Assembly: GCA_032055545.1 (NCBI GenBank) | Contig: DAMBQR010000045.1 | Coordinates: 1-34,002, forward strand | Length of the DNA stretch: 34,002 bases | Source: Pseudescherichia sp032055545 | GTDB lineage: Bacteria > Pseudomonadota > Gammaproteobacteria > Enterobacterales > Enterobacteriaceae | Reading direction: 5' to 3' | In this document: one piece after another, positions 25,123-33,892 of the stretch | Layout of the letters: every line of letters begins with the position of its first letter | How positions within the stretch are numbered: position 1 is the first letter of the stretch | Made by a program: the position numbers and the translations under genes | Notes under the pieces: model-generated | What the model was told of the DNA's origin: nothing | Seen by the model: the letters and a program-made list of their open reading frames with translations, nothing else | The model's database searches: none

Positions 25123-28100
25123 GATTTCATCAAACCAACGCGCAGTATCTGGATGATGGTTTCCACAATACGGTTAACCTGATTCATTCCGGCACCAATT
25201 TCCCGGCAGGCCGTAAACAGCAGTGGTAGCAGACTTGTCTTAACGACTTTCTCAATGTCCTGAGGGTTCAGGGAATTTTCTGCCACTGCTTTGACGATAA
25301 TGCTGTCCACCTCAAAGGCCAGCTTCGTCCACTTCTCCTGCACCTGAACGTCGTTTACCGCAAAAACCTCCGGTAGCTCTTTTTTAAAAACACCGTAATA
25401 CGCCTGAGCATGTTTGTTTACCGCCAGTGCATCCGGGATATCGCTGAGCTTACGGGCTTCAACCTGCTCTTCAAACTCACGGAATAAGAGGTACTGCTTC
25501 AATGGATGGTCGAACAGTTTTTCAGCCTCTTCGATTGCCATACGCAGGAGTCTGGAAAATGCCTCCTGAGCATACGGGTCATCACGCAGCTCCTGCTCAA
25601 TCATCTTCGTCACGCGGGTTTTAATGATGTCGGTTTCATTGCGGGTTTTATTGTTGTCCCACTCTTCGGGCTTTTCGCTCTTGCCCATTTTACCGACTTC
25701 ATACACGCCATCCGGTTCACGAACCTCAACGCCGGTGACATGCTTATCCAGCAGTTTTTTCACCTGCTCGGCGTAGTCGTCATAATTGACCTGCTCGCCG
25801 CTGACCTGCATCGCCCACTGGCGCAGGCTGGACATCTGTTTTACGGTTTCTTTATAGAGATTTCGGTCTTGTTCCGTAAAACTCTTGTCGGTGAAGAAGG
25901 TGGCGGACTGCAATGCCACTTTCAGGCATCCGGCAAAGGCCGTTAACGCCTCGAAGAAATCATCACGGGTTTTCTGATGGATATCGACCATCTCTCCGTC
26001 ACGCTCTTCCATTTTAGGCACCAGAACCGCACGCAACTGCTCAGTATCATTCTTGTTTTTAACACCGGCAAAAATGGCCCACAACTGGTTATACAGATGC
26101 GGCAGACGTTTGTATTCAGAACTCATGGCGCTGTACAGCCCGTCAATATCCTTGATGTCGTATCCTCCCTGAGTTCGGGAGGCGAGATCCTGATATTTGC
26201 CGATCGTCGTGTCCAGTTCAGCCAGAATGCCGCGATAATCAATCAGCAGGCCAAACTTTTTCAGTGGATGCAGTCGGTTTACCCGGGCAATCGCCTGGAT
26301 AAGATTATGGGATTTAAGCGGCTTGTCGATATACAGCACGGTATTCTTCGGTTCATCAAACCCGGTGAGCAATTTATCAACGACGATCAGCAATTTGAGC
26401 TTATCATCTTTATCGAAACGGCTAATGATATTGCGGGTATACACAGACTCATCCTGCGTGCCGACATTATCCTTCCACCATTTCGTCACTTCCGGCAGTT
26501 TGCTTTCATCTACCTCGGTGTTCCCTTCACGGGTATCTGGCGGACTGATCACCACCGCTGATTCAAACAACCCGGCTTCATCAAGATACTTTTTATACTT
26601 GATGGCGGAGATTTTGCTGTCGCAGGCAAGTTGACCTTTTAGCCCCTCATCAATGTTTTTCGAGAAGTGTGAGGCAATATCAAGTGCGATCAGCCGTATG
26701 CGGTCATCTGCGCTATAAATCTCACCCTTACGGGCATATTTACGCTTAAGGTCGGCTTTTTGCGCTTCGCTTAACCCATCGGTAATACGATCAAACCATG
26801 CATCTATTGCCCGGTCGTTTACCTCAAGATCAGGAATACGTTCCTCGTAAAGCAGAGGCGTCACCGCCTGATCTTCTACCGCTCGCTGCATGGTATAAGT
26901 GTGGACAATCGGCCCGAATTTATTGGTGGTCTTATCTTCTTTCAGCAATGGCGTACCGGTAAATGCCACAAAGGCGGCATTCGGTAGGGCCAGTTTCATT
27001 CGCACATGGTTCTCACCACCCTGGCTGCGGTGTCCTTCATCAATCAGAACGATGATGTCGGGGCTGGTATTGACGCATTCAGGCAATTTTGTCGCTGAGT
27101 TAAATTTCTGGATAAGGGTAAAGATTATACGTTCTTTACCAGAGCCAATCTGCTGTGCCAGCTTCTGACCTGAGGTCGCCATCGCTTTGGCCTTATCATC
27201 TTTCCCGGCCAGTTCGCCACCAGAGGCGAAAGTGCCGCTGAGCTGCCCTTCAAGGTCTACACGATCCGTCACCACCAGAATACGACACTGCTTCAGGCTG
27301 TCATGAAGGATCAGCGCCTTGCTGAGGAACACCATAGTGTACGATTTGCCGGAACCCGTGGTATGCCAGATCACCCCACCTTCCCTGCCCCCATCCGGTC
27401 TGCGGGTACTGATGCGTTCCAGCAGTCTTTTAATCCCGAACACCTGCTGATAGCGGGCGACAATCTTTCCGGTCTTTTTATCAAACAGGATGAAGAAGCG
27501 GGTCATCTCCAGCAGACGTTCCGGCGAAAGCAGGCTGATAAGCAGCTTATCCTGTCCACTGACAGCCAGTTCACCAGCGGCTATTAACTGTTGATACCAG
27601 TCAAGATCGGCTGAAGGACGATGATCAAACAACGCATGAATTTGTTCAGTCGATAACTGATGGTTGCGCAGCGCATACATCTGCGCGTCAGTAATATCTT
27701 CTTCGCGCCATGCCGCCCAGAATTTCATTGGTGTATGACAGGTACCGTAGCGCCCGTCATGCCCGTTAATCGAGAGTAATATCTGGCTGTAGGCAAACAG
27801 CTGCGGGATTTCATCGTTGAGCTGGTTGCGGATACTCTGGGATATCCCTTCGTCAATGGTTGGTCCTTTCTTGCCGTGGCCTGCCGGGCTTTTCGCTTCA
27901 ATTACTGCCAGCGGGATACCATTCACAAAACAGACAATATCCGGCCTGCGGGTTTCAACACCGCCCGACCGCAATACTGTAAATTCTTCAGTAAAGTGGA
28001 ACTGGTTATTTTCCGGGTGTTCCCAGTCAATCAGCGCTATGGTGGGGTTGATCTTCTTGCCATCGACAAATTCGGTGACGGCGATACCGTAGAGCAGATG

Positions 28101-28403
28101 GTTGTACATCCGCTCATTGGCTTTCAGCAGCCCTTCATTCAGCGCCGGAGAACAAACCTGCGATATCAGGTTATCCAGTGCCTTTTCCGATAACTGGCAA
28201 GTTTTACCGCTCGCCATAAAGGAACGCTTCGACAACGCCTCACGCAGAACCGGACGCAGCACTACCTCATCCTGTTTATAGCCCCGATAACCCATAATCT
28301 GTTTCGGGGATAAAAACGTCCAGCCGAGGCTGGTGAGTAAAGTTAGTGCCGGTATTTTGGCACTGTATTCCTCCTGGAATTTAGGTTGGTAGTGCTTATC
28401 CAC
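25119..28403 (-). CDS. hsdR: Type I restriction enzyme subunit HsdR
   Basis: HsdR translocates and cuts unmodified DNA when bound to HsdM and HsdS. It has 1094 residues and starts with GTG (28401-28403) after AAGGA. The N-terminal PD-(D/E)xK nuclease is RRPDIVCFV...AVIEAKSP (D155, E169, K171). The SF2 motor follows: TTGSGKSY (Walker A, 348-355), IDEGH (Walker B, 454-458), FTGTP (481-485) and later helicase motifs such as LLTGFDEP and QAIARVNRL. The C-terminal helical part binds the methylase. It is in the same direction as hsdMS but separated from them by two accessory genes. Confidence 0.96.
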   Translation of the reverse strand: MDKHYQPKFQEEYSAKIPALTLLTSLGWTFLSPKQIMGYRGYKQDEVVLRPVLREALSKRSFMASGKTCQLSEKALDNLISQVCSPALNEGLLKANERMYNHLLYGIAVTEFVDGKKINPTIALIDWEHPENNQFHFTEEFTVLRSGGVETRRPDIVCFVNGIPLAVIEAKSPAGHGKKGPTIDEGISQSIRNQLNDEIPQLFAYSQILLSINGHDGRYGTCHTPMKFWAAWREEDITDAQMYALRNHQLSTEQIHALFDHRPSADLDWYQQLIAAGELAVSGQDKLLISLLSPERLLEMTRFFILFDKKTGKIVARYQQVFGIKRLLERISTRRPDGGREGGVIWHTTGSGKSYTMVFLSKALILHDSLKQCRILVVTDRVDLEGQLSGTFASGGELAGKDDKAKAMATSGQKLAQQIGSGKERIIFTLIQKFNSATKLPECVNTSPDIIVLIDEGHRSQGGENHVRMKLALPNAAFVAFTGTPLLKEDKTTNKFGPIVHTYTMQRAVEDQAVTPLLYEERIPDLEVNDRAIDAWFDRITDGLSEAQKADLKRKYARKGEIYSADDRIRLIALDIASHFSKNIDEGLKGQLACDSKISAIKYKKYLDEAGLFESAVVISPPDTREGNTEVDESKLPEVTKWWKDNVGTQDESVYTRNIISRFDKDDKLKLLIVVDKLLTGFDEPKNTVLYIDKPLKSHNLIQAIARVNRLHPLKKFGLLIDYRGILAELDTTIGKYQDLASRTQGGYDIKDIDGLYSAMSSEYKRLPHLYNQLWAIFAGVKNKNDTEQLRAVLVPKMEERDGEMVDIHQKTRDDFFEALTAFAGCLKVALQSATFFTDKSFTEQDRNLYKETVKQMSSLRQWAMQVSGEQVNYDDYAEQVKKLLDKHVTGVEVREPDGVYEVGKMGKSEKPEEWDNNKTRNETDIIKTRVTKMIEQELRDDPYAQEAFSRLLRMAIEEAEKLFDHPLKQYLLFREFEEQVEARKLSDIPDALAVNKHAQAYYGVFKKELPEVFAVNDVQVQEKWTKLAFEVDSIIVKAVAENSLNPQDIEKVVKTSLLPLLFTACREIGAGMNQVNRIVETIIQILRVGLMKS

Positions 28404-28435
28404 CCGGTAATCCTTCTTGGCTAAGAGGTGAAACT

Positions 28436-28455
28436 GTATGTCCGTACGGACATAC
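28436..28455. promoter_or_regulatory. Perfect 20-bp palindrome in front of hsdR
   Basis: GTATGTCCGTACGGACATAC is its own reverse complement. It is in the 69-bp gap before hsdR, about 32 bp upstream of the GTG. No T run follows, so it is not a normal terminator; an operator is the likeliest reading. Confidence 0.65.
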
Positions 28456-28472
28456 TCAAAATTAACGAAGAC

Positions 28473-30257
28473 TTATAATGAAAAGAACGGCGAGTCCCGA
28501 TAAAGGCGATTGTATTTGACCTGTTCTGTTTCGCCCTTGTTTACATTACCAAATTTCTCCTGATGCGTCGTACAGCAGGAACCACAGGATGTACAAATAA
28601 ATCGTCCTTCTGAACATTTTTCATGCAAATCTCTGGCGTCAATTATTTCGCTACATTTGTAACCAATACAGTGATTAATGTAATGCCCGATACCAAACTG
28701 TTCGCAGGAATGACTGGCACATTTAAAAACGGTCAGGCGATACGCGGCCTGGAAAGGTTTTTTCACAAATCCTTTCGACTTTGTATCCCAGACGCTGACT
28801 TCGACACGAGCATATTTCATATCTGGAACCATCAGCACCCCACAACTTCGGCAATGCAAGCGGGAATGTAATTCTCTGATACGGTTGAAATATCCAGCCA
28901 GTTTAATTGGGAAATCCCGCTTAGAAGGTTCGCCTACAATCAGATAGGTCATGCCATAGTGGGCAAGCCAGTCATAAATAGTGAAGTCGATGTAATCCCG
29001 ACTGAGGTCGGGTAGTACCTGCGGATCATGGCAGATTTTCGAACGACAAAGGAATTTTTTCTCTATCGTTCCGTCAGGTTGTTTTGCATTCCAGTGAAAC
29101 GCCTCACAGGATAATTCTAAACTTGGGAAACGAATTTGTAATGAACTACATTGTGGGAACAATTTGAAAACAGAAGGATGATTTACCGGAATTTTACCCG
29201 ACAAGACTCCGTGCCATATCTCATGCAGAATAATACTCAGAACGGACTGTTCATCGTTGCGCCCAAGCAACGGTAACAATTTACTCAGAATGAAGTATTC
29301 AGGATCAGAAGAAATTTCAGTATTCGACTCGATATCATTAACAAAACTGAAATCTTTCCTGAACATCTTCTGTTTAATCAAATACGTATTGATAAAAGGA
29401 CTAATCACGGAATGTTTATAAAATTGCTCTCTCGATGAGAATTTCTGCTGATAGGCATCACGGACAAATGGTTGTATATCCATTTTATTTTTCGTGAAAC
29501 TACGTCGAACAAAATTCTCTATATCATCATGCCGATGTTCAAGAATCCGCTCGCTGCTTATACAATCGTAAAATGCCAGGTAGAGAATAGCACTTATAGA
29601 TATATGGCTGAATAATTCATTGATGATGTCCGATGTTGAAGCCCCCTGGCAATCCGTAGCCGTAGAACACCTTTTCACCCAAACAGCGAACTGATCAATG
29701 TTATTATCGATAAATGACGAAGGCATGACCGCAGGAGATATTTGTTGTGCGGTCAAATCATCAAAATTCTTATCAGAGGCGAAAATTGCAAACTGGTTAT
29801 CGTAGTTACGTGATTTTAAAAATAGCGGCAAGACTTTTGTAGCAGCTATATCACTGGTAACTAACCGAATTATAGCCCTTTCGCCAAAGGACTGAGTGAG
29901 GAAATTAATAACGCAGTCACGATAACGCCAACGAGCGAAATCAACGCCCTCCTCAATAATAGCCCGGAGATATTCAATAAGGAGCTCAGCCGTCTCCTCA
30001 TCTGTTTTATCAAGAATGTGAACATTAAAAGCCGTAGGCTTACCATTTTTACCTATACCTTCCCTGAACAGCACCGGTGTATTGTCAGCGGGTGTATAGT
30101 TCCGGCTTATCTCATTCTTATGAAAAAACAGCTCATTCCCATTCTCTGATAAGAGAAAGCCAAAGTTATTCTCCCGATCCGTTTTGCTGTTGTAGCCTCC
30201 GAACCAGAGAACATTTCCCATGTACCACCGGGAACGATCCAGATTGTTCACTGCCAT
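28473..30257 (-). CDS. Cold-shock-like domain protein with HExxH and Cys-rich C-terminus
   Basis: Starting at the ATG at 30257 (good site GGAAGGGGG upstream) it has 594 residues; a longer frame to 30335 would run back into the upstream gene. Residues 12-80 resemble a cold-shock nucleic-acid-binding domain: GNVLWFGGYNS, NNFGFLL (RNP1-like) and ELFFHKNEI (RNP2-like). The middle is mainly helical, with IILHEIWHGVL at 342-352 giving an HExxH motif (345-349). From about 404 there are cysteine pairs (CRSKIC, CRSC, CASHSC, CIGYKC, CTSCGSCC), probably binding zinc. I do not know this family. It lies 22 bp after the YecA-like gene and 69 bp before hsdR, so it belongs to the restriction operon. Confidence 0.8.
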   Translation of the reverse strand: MAVNNLDRSRWYMGNVLWFGGYNSKTDRENNFGFLLSENGNELFFHKNEISRNYTPADNTPVLFREGIGKNGKPTAFNVHILDKTDEETAELLIEYLRAIIEEGVDFARWRYRDCVINFLTQSFGERAIIRLVTSDIAATKVLPLFLKSRNYDNQFAIFASDKNFDDLTAQQISPAVMPSSFIDNNIDQFAVWVKRCSTATDCQGASTSDIINELFSHISISAILYLAFYDCISSERILEHRHDDIENFVRRSFTKNKMDIQPFVRDAYQQKFSSREQFYKHSVISPFINTYLIKQKMFRKDFSFVNDIESNTEISSDPEYFILSKLLPLLGRNDEQSVLSIILHEIWHGVLSGKIPVNHPSVFKLFPQCSSLQIRFPSLELSCEAFHWNAKQPDGTIEKKFLCRSKICHDPQVLPDLSRDYIDFTIYDWLAHYGMTYLIVGEPSKRDFPIKLAGYFNRIRELHSRLHCRSCGVLMVPDMKYARVEVSVWDTKSKGFVKKPFQAAYRLTVFKCASHSCEQFGIGHYINHCIGYKCSEIIDARDLHEKCSEGRFICTSCGSCCTTHQEKFGNVNKGETEQVKYNRLYRDSPFFSL

Positions 30258-30279
30258 GAGCAAGCCCCCTTCCGCTTTG

Positions 30280-30954
30280 TCAGTGCAGGCAGCACTTTTT
30301 AAATTTTTTACCGCTGCCACACTGACACGGGTCATTACGACCGGGCAGTTTTTCTGCCCCCTTCACGGGAACAGGCTGGGATGATGCCTCTGACATTCTC
30401 ACCGACAACCAGTGCTGATAAAGCGCCAGTGCCGCAGGCTGAATGAGAGTAATACCCTGTTCAAATTGAACAGGTGACATTTTCTCAACCACAGTAAAGT
30501 TCTTTTCGATACCATGAAGGGCCATCGCCTCCAGCGAGGGACGTAAGGCTTCTGGTAAGGCTGACCAGTCGTCCAAAGACCGGCCTTTCATATACCCGAA
30601 ACACCACTCTTCGACGATGGTATATGTCTTCCCCTTCACCTCACGACTATTGAAAATCGGTTCAAACTGTTCAGGGGCCACATACATGCAACCTGCAATA
30701 TCGTTCATATGCTGAAAACACAGCCCCACAAAACGCGTCATCTCTTTTTCGGTGGTCCAGCGAGGGTGGTAATCACCTCGCCCCCAGAGGGCGCTGAGCC
30801 AGATATTCAGGAAAATCATATTCGGGCCGGAAACAATCGCCGTCAGGAAGCCATCCAGCTCAGAGAAACAGAGCACCGAGTCATCATTGCCGTATTTCAC
30901 TTCCAGCCAGTCGATTTCCCAGTCAATCAGCGGCCCGCTTTTCGTCAGTTTCAT
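30280..30954 (-). CDS. Second YecA-like protein (UPF0149 plus SEC-C) inside the hsd operon
   Basis: The 224 residues align end to end with the chromosomal YecA at 18160-18825: shared blocks include FQHMNDIA, EQFEP, IVEEWCFGYM, LEA-ALHG and the zinc motif GRNDPCQCGSGKKFKKCCLH. Its ATG overlaps the hsdS stop (ATGA), so it is translated after HsdS. YecA is reported to bind the ribosome in E. coli; a part in folding or translation of the restriction proteins is possible but not shown. The sequence differs enough to rule out a recent copy of the local yecA. Confidence 0.9.
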   Translation of the reverse strand: MKLTKSGPLIDWEIDWLEVKYGNDDSVLCFSELDGFLTAIVSGPNMIFLNIWLSALWGRGDYHPRWTTEKEMTRFVGLCFQHMNDIAGCMYVAPEQFEPIFNSREVKGKTYTIVEEWCFGYMKGRSLDDWSALPEALRPSLEAMALHGIEKNFTVVEKMSPVQFEQGITLIQPAALALYQHWLSVRMSEASSQPVPVKGAEKLPGRNDPCQCGSGKKFKKCCLH

Positions 30955-32219
30955 ACGGCAACCACTTCATCGATTTTCACCCTACGTTTACCGGTCAGTA
31001 GCTGCTGCATCAGGGCTTTTTTCTCATCTTTCAGGCAGGCGAGTTTTTTCTCCAGCGTGGTGATTTCGGCGTCAGCAGCGGACAGGACGGCGGAGATTTT
31101 TTGTTGTTCTTTCAATGGTGGTAGGGGCACATGAATCTGGTTGAATTCTTTCCAGCGGAGGCTTCCTCTGCGGTCAACAGAGGCATTAGTTGCTGCACCA
31201 AAGATTTGCTTATAGTGGTCCGTTTTGAGTACCGCGTACAAATATGAGTTGTCAACTTTAGTAGGCGATGCACGAAAAACTACATAAATCGGGCTAACGA
31301 TACCAGTATCATAAAGGTTCTGTAGGCCAATCGAGCCTTCTTCTATATGGTTAGACGGAAAACCAAAACAACCACGATGGATCAACCGGTAGCCAGATAA
31401 GTCATCACTATAAACTTTCTTGTTAAAGTATTTCAGAGAATCGACAAAACCGTCATACTTGGAGCATGAGAGTACCGGATGATCTACAGCGGCTGAATTC
31501 TTCTCGCTAACTTGAGTACATATTTCCTTGATGGCTGGATAATCCCAATCTTTCGGGATCGAGCCATAGCGAGTAATCTTAAATTCATAGCTACCAGCGG
31601 GCAATCCCAAGCGCTTTTTCCCGGTAAGCAATTGCTGCATCAGGGCTTTTTTCTGCTGCTGACTGTTGGTGAGAAGCTTTTCCGTCACCGCAATTGCCTT
31701 ATCCCAGATTGATAGGATTTGGGCGATTTTTTTTTGTTCTAAAAGTGGAGGGATTAAACCAATAACAGAACACAACCTGTCAGGTGAAGTATGCTTTACT
31801 TTTGTCCCTGTCGATTGTTCTGTAATTTGCTTACGGCTATCTGCATGATTAAATAAAAGATAAAGGAAATCGGAGCAAATCTTATCTGGACAATTAATCT
31901 CAACTAGTCCCAGACGTTGATTATGTAAATATTTATTATCTTCAGGAACAAATAAAGGACTACCCAACAAACCTTCAGCCTGTTCAGTCATTGCCAAAAG
32001 TAAGTCACCTTTGCTTAAAAGATAACCATTAGGTATAGGTCCACTATAGAACTTCGTTTTAGGACCTTGGTTCCGGAACCCACCTGACTCATTAAAACTT
32101 CCTGGGGTTAAAAGTACATATTGCCTATCATTTGAGAAATATTCACTTTTGAATGCAAATCCATGTTTAATCGTAATTAACTTGTGTAGGTCACGCTTCT
32201 TCCATCCCTTAGGCACCAT
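30951..32219 (-). CDS. hsdS: Type I specificity subunit HsdS
   Basis: HsdS recognises the two-part DNA target and bridges the HsdM subunits. The 422 residues have the standard two halves: target-recognition domain 1 starting PKGWKKRDLHKL...HGFAFKSEYF, a central coil after LPPLLEQKKIAQIL, target domain 2 starting YGSIPKDWDYPAI, and a second coil after PLPPLKEQQKISAVLSAAD. Each coil ends in LMQQLLTGK-(K/R)-R. The target sequence cannot be read from the protein. It overlaps the hsdM end by 11 bp. Confidence 0.96.
   Translation of the reverse strand: MVPKGWKKRDLHKLITIKHGFAFKSEYFSNDRQYVLLTPGSFNESGGFRNQGPKTKFYSGPIPNGYLLSKGDLLLAMTEQAEGLLGSPLFVPEDNKYLHNQRLGLVEINCPDKICSDFLYLLFNHADSRKQITEQSTGTKVKHTSPDRLCSVIGLIPPLLEQKKIAQILSIWDKAIAVTEKLLTNSQQQKKALMQQLLTGKKRLGLPAGSYEFKITRYGSIPKDWDYPAIKEICTQVSEKNSAAVDHPVLSCSKYDGFVDSLKYFNKKVYSDDLSGYRLIHRGCFGFPSNHIEEGSIGLQNLYDTGIVSPIYVVFRASPTKVDNSYLYAVLKTDHYKQIFGAATNASVDRRGSLRWKEFNQIHVPLPPLKEQQKISAVLSAADAEITTLEKKLACLKDEKKALMQQLLTGKRRVKIDEVVAV
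31003..31654. repeat. 22-bp direct repeat within hsdS
   Basis: TGCTGCATCAGGGCTTTTTT plus CT occurs at 31003-31024 and again at 31633-31654, coding for the same residues at the end of each coil. Such repeats allow exchange or loss of a recognition domain by recombination. Confidence 0.8.
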
Positions 32220-33732
32220 AACCCAGCTCCTTCAGATAACCCGCCATCTCCGTTTCGAGCTTTGCCAGTTCCATTTTCAGTTGCTCACGTTCTTTACGCA
32301 CGGCCAGCAAATTAATCTCGTCTTCTTCTTCAAAGGTATCGACATAGCGCGGAATATTGAGGTTATAGTCGTTGTCCTGAATCTCTTTCAGGCTGGCGAT
32401 ATAGGCGTATTTCTCGACCTTATCGCCTTCTCGATAGGTGTTAACGATCTTCTGGATATTTTTAGGACTGAGTTGGTTCTGATTTTTACCTGCCTTGAAT
32501 TCGCGACTGGCATCGATAAACAGCACCTTGTCATCCACTTTCTGTTTTTTGAAAATCAGAATCGCAGCGGGAATACCCGTACCGTAGAACAGTTTTTCAG
32601 GCAGGCCAATCACCGCATCCAGCAGATTTTCATCAATCAGCTTCTGGCGAATTTTACCTTCGCTGGAGCCACGGAACAGCACACCGTGTGGCACGACTAC
32701 GCCCATACGACCTGTCCCCGGTTTCAGGGTTTCTATCATATGCGAAATAAAAGCGTAATCACCTTTGGTCTTCGGCGGTACACCACGACGGAAACGACCA
32801 AACTTATCGTTCTCGGCCTCATCATGGCCCCACTTGTCCAGACTAAACGGCGGGTTAGCGGTCACGATATCAAACAGCATCAGGTCACCATTTTTATCGA
32901 GCAGCTTCGGGTTACGAATGGTATCGCCCCACTCGATTTTATGGTTGTCTTCGCCGTGAAGGAACATATTCATTTTCGCCAGCGACCATGTAGAACCAAT
33001 CGCCTCCTGACCGAACAAGGCATAGTTACGACTATCATACCCGGAGACAATTTTACGCCCACACTTCATCAATAATGAACCGGAACCACAGGCTGGATCG
33101 CAGATGGTATCACCCGGTTGCGGATCGAGCAGTTCAGCAATCAGGTCCGAAACTTCCGGCGGGGTATAGAACTCCCCGGCTTTCTGCCCACCGCTGGCGG
33201 CAAAGTTTTTAATCAGATATTCGTAAGCATTGCCGATAACGTCCAGCGTACCGACACGACTCGGCTTCAGGTTGAGATCTTCACCGGCGAAGTCTTCCAG
33301 CAACTGGCGCAGAATGGTGTTCTTTTGTTTTTCTTCACCCAGGCGGTCAGTGTTAAACGAAATATCCTGGAACACGCTTTTCCCGGCGTCTTTCAGTTTG
33401 GTGCCATTGACTTCTTCGATGGCATGCAATGCCTGATCGATACGCTCACCGTTACCCGGCTCATGACGGCGTTCATACAGTGCATAGAAACTGGCGCTTT
33501 TCGGCAGCACAAAACGCTCATTCGCCATCATGGCTTCAATCAGCTCCGGCGCATCACCATACTGTTCTTTATATTCGTCATAATGATCCTGCCAGACATC
33601 CGAAATGTACTTGAGGAACAGCATGGTAAGGATAAAGTCTTTGTAAGTATCAGCACTGATGGTGCCACGGAACGTATCACACGCGGCCCACAGGGCTTTG
33701 TTGATCGTGTCCTGACTGATTTTGTCGTTCAT
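32209..33732 (-). CDS. hsdM: Type I DNA adenine methylase HsdM
   Basis: HsdM methylates adenine in the target to protect host DNA. I use the ATG at 33732 (MNDKISQDTINKALWAACDT), with AGGA 7-8 bp upstream, giving 507 residues. A longer frame to 33831 adds a hydrophobic stretch unlike the family and runs through the promoter dyad. The AdoMet motif is DPACGSGSLLM and the catalytic motif is NPPF in VTANPPFSLDKW, as in N6-adenine methylases. It is first in the operon hsdM-hsdS-yecA-like-CSD-hsdR-ygjP-like. Confidence 0.97.
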   Translation of the reverse strand: MNDKISQDTINKALWAACDTFRGTISADTYKDFILTMLFLKYISDVWQDHYDEYKEQYGDAPELIEAMMANERFVLPKSASFYALYERRHEPGNGERIDQALHAIEEVNGTKLKDAGKSVFQDISFNTDRLGEEKQKNTILRQLLEDFAGEDLNLKPSRVGTLDVIGNAYEYLIKNFAASGGQKAGEFYTPPEVSDLIAELLDPQPGDTICDPACGSGSLLMKCGRKIVSGYDSRNYALFGQEAIGSTWSLAKMNMFLHGEDNHKIEWGDTIRNPKLLDKNGDLMLFDIVTANPPFSLDKWGHDEAENDKFGRFRRGVPPKTKGDYAFISHMIETLKPGTGRMGVVVPHGVLFRGSSEGKIRQKLIDENLLDAVIGLPEKLFYGTGIPAAILIFKKQKVDDKVLFIDASREFKAGKNQNQLSPKNIQKIVNTYREGDKVEKYAYIASLKEIQDNDYNLNIPRYVDTFEEEDEINLLAVRKEREQLKMELAKLETEMAGYLKELGYGA

Positions 33733-33787
33733 GAAACATCCTGGTATGAAAAGTCTATTCTGCCGCACTACAGCAACACAATAAATG

Positions 33788-33806
33788 CAGGTACAAATGA
33801 TACCTG
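33788..33806. promoter_or_regulatory. Dyad in the hsdM promoter region
   Basis: CAGGTA-CAAATGA-TACCTG is a perfect 6-bp inverted repeat 56 bp upstream of the hsdM start. On the minus strand it overlaps a possible -35 (TTGTAC) with TGTAGT 18 bp on. It may be an operator for the restriction operon. Confidence 0.5.
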
Positions 33807-33892
33807 AAAAAAGTAGGCCAGACACGCCCAAGCACTATTCAGGTAGCGCTTTTAGAAATGAGATATAACTTGTGAATAGAAATAGCTGCTAT

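Noticed and set aside
32149..33075. Open frame of 308 codons on the plus strand opposite hsdM
   Set aside because: It is antisense to hsdM and hsdS with no recognisable motif; it is a shadow of the methylase frame.
33733..33831. N-terminal extension of HsdM by 33 residues
   Set aside because: The extension is hydrophobic and unlike HsdM, lacks a ribosome site and covers the promoter dyad; the ATG at 33732 is well supported.
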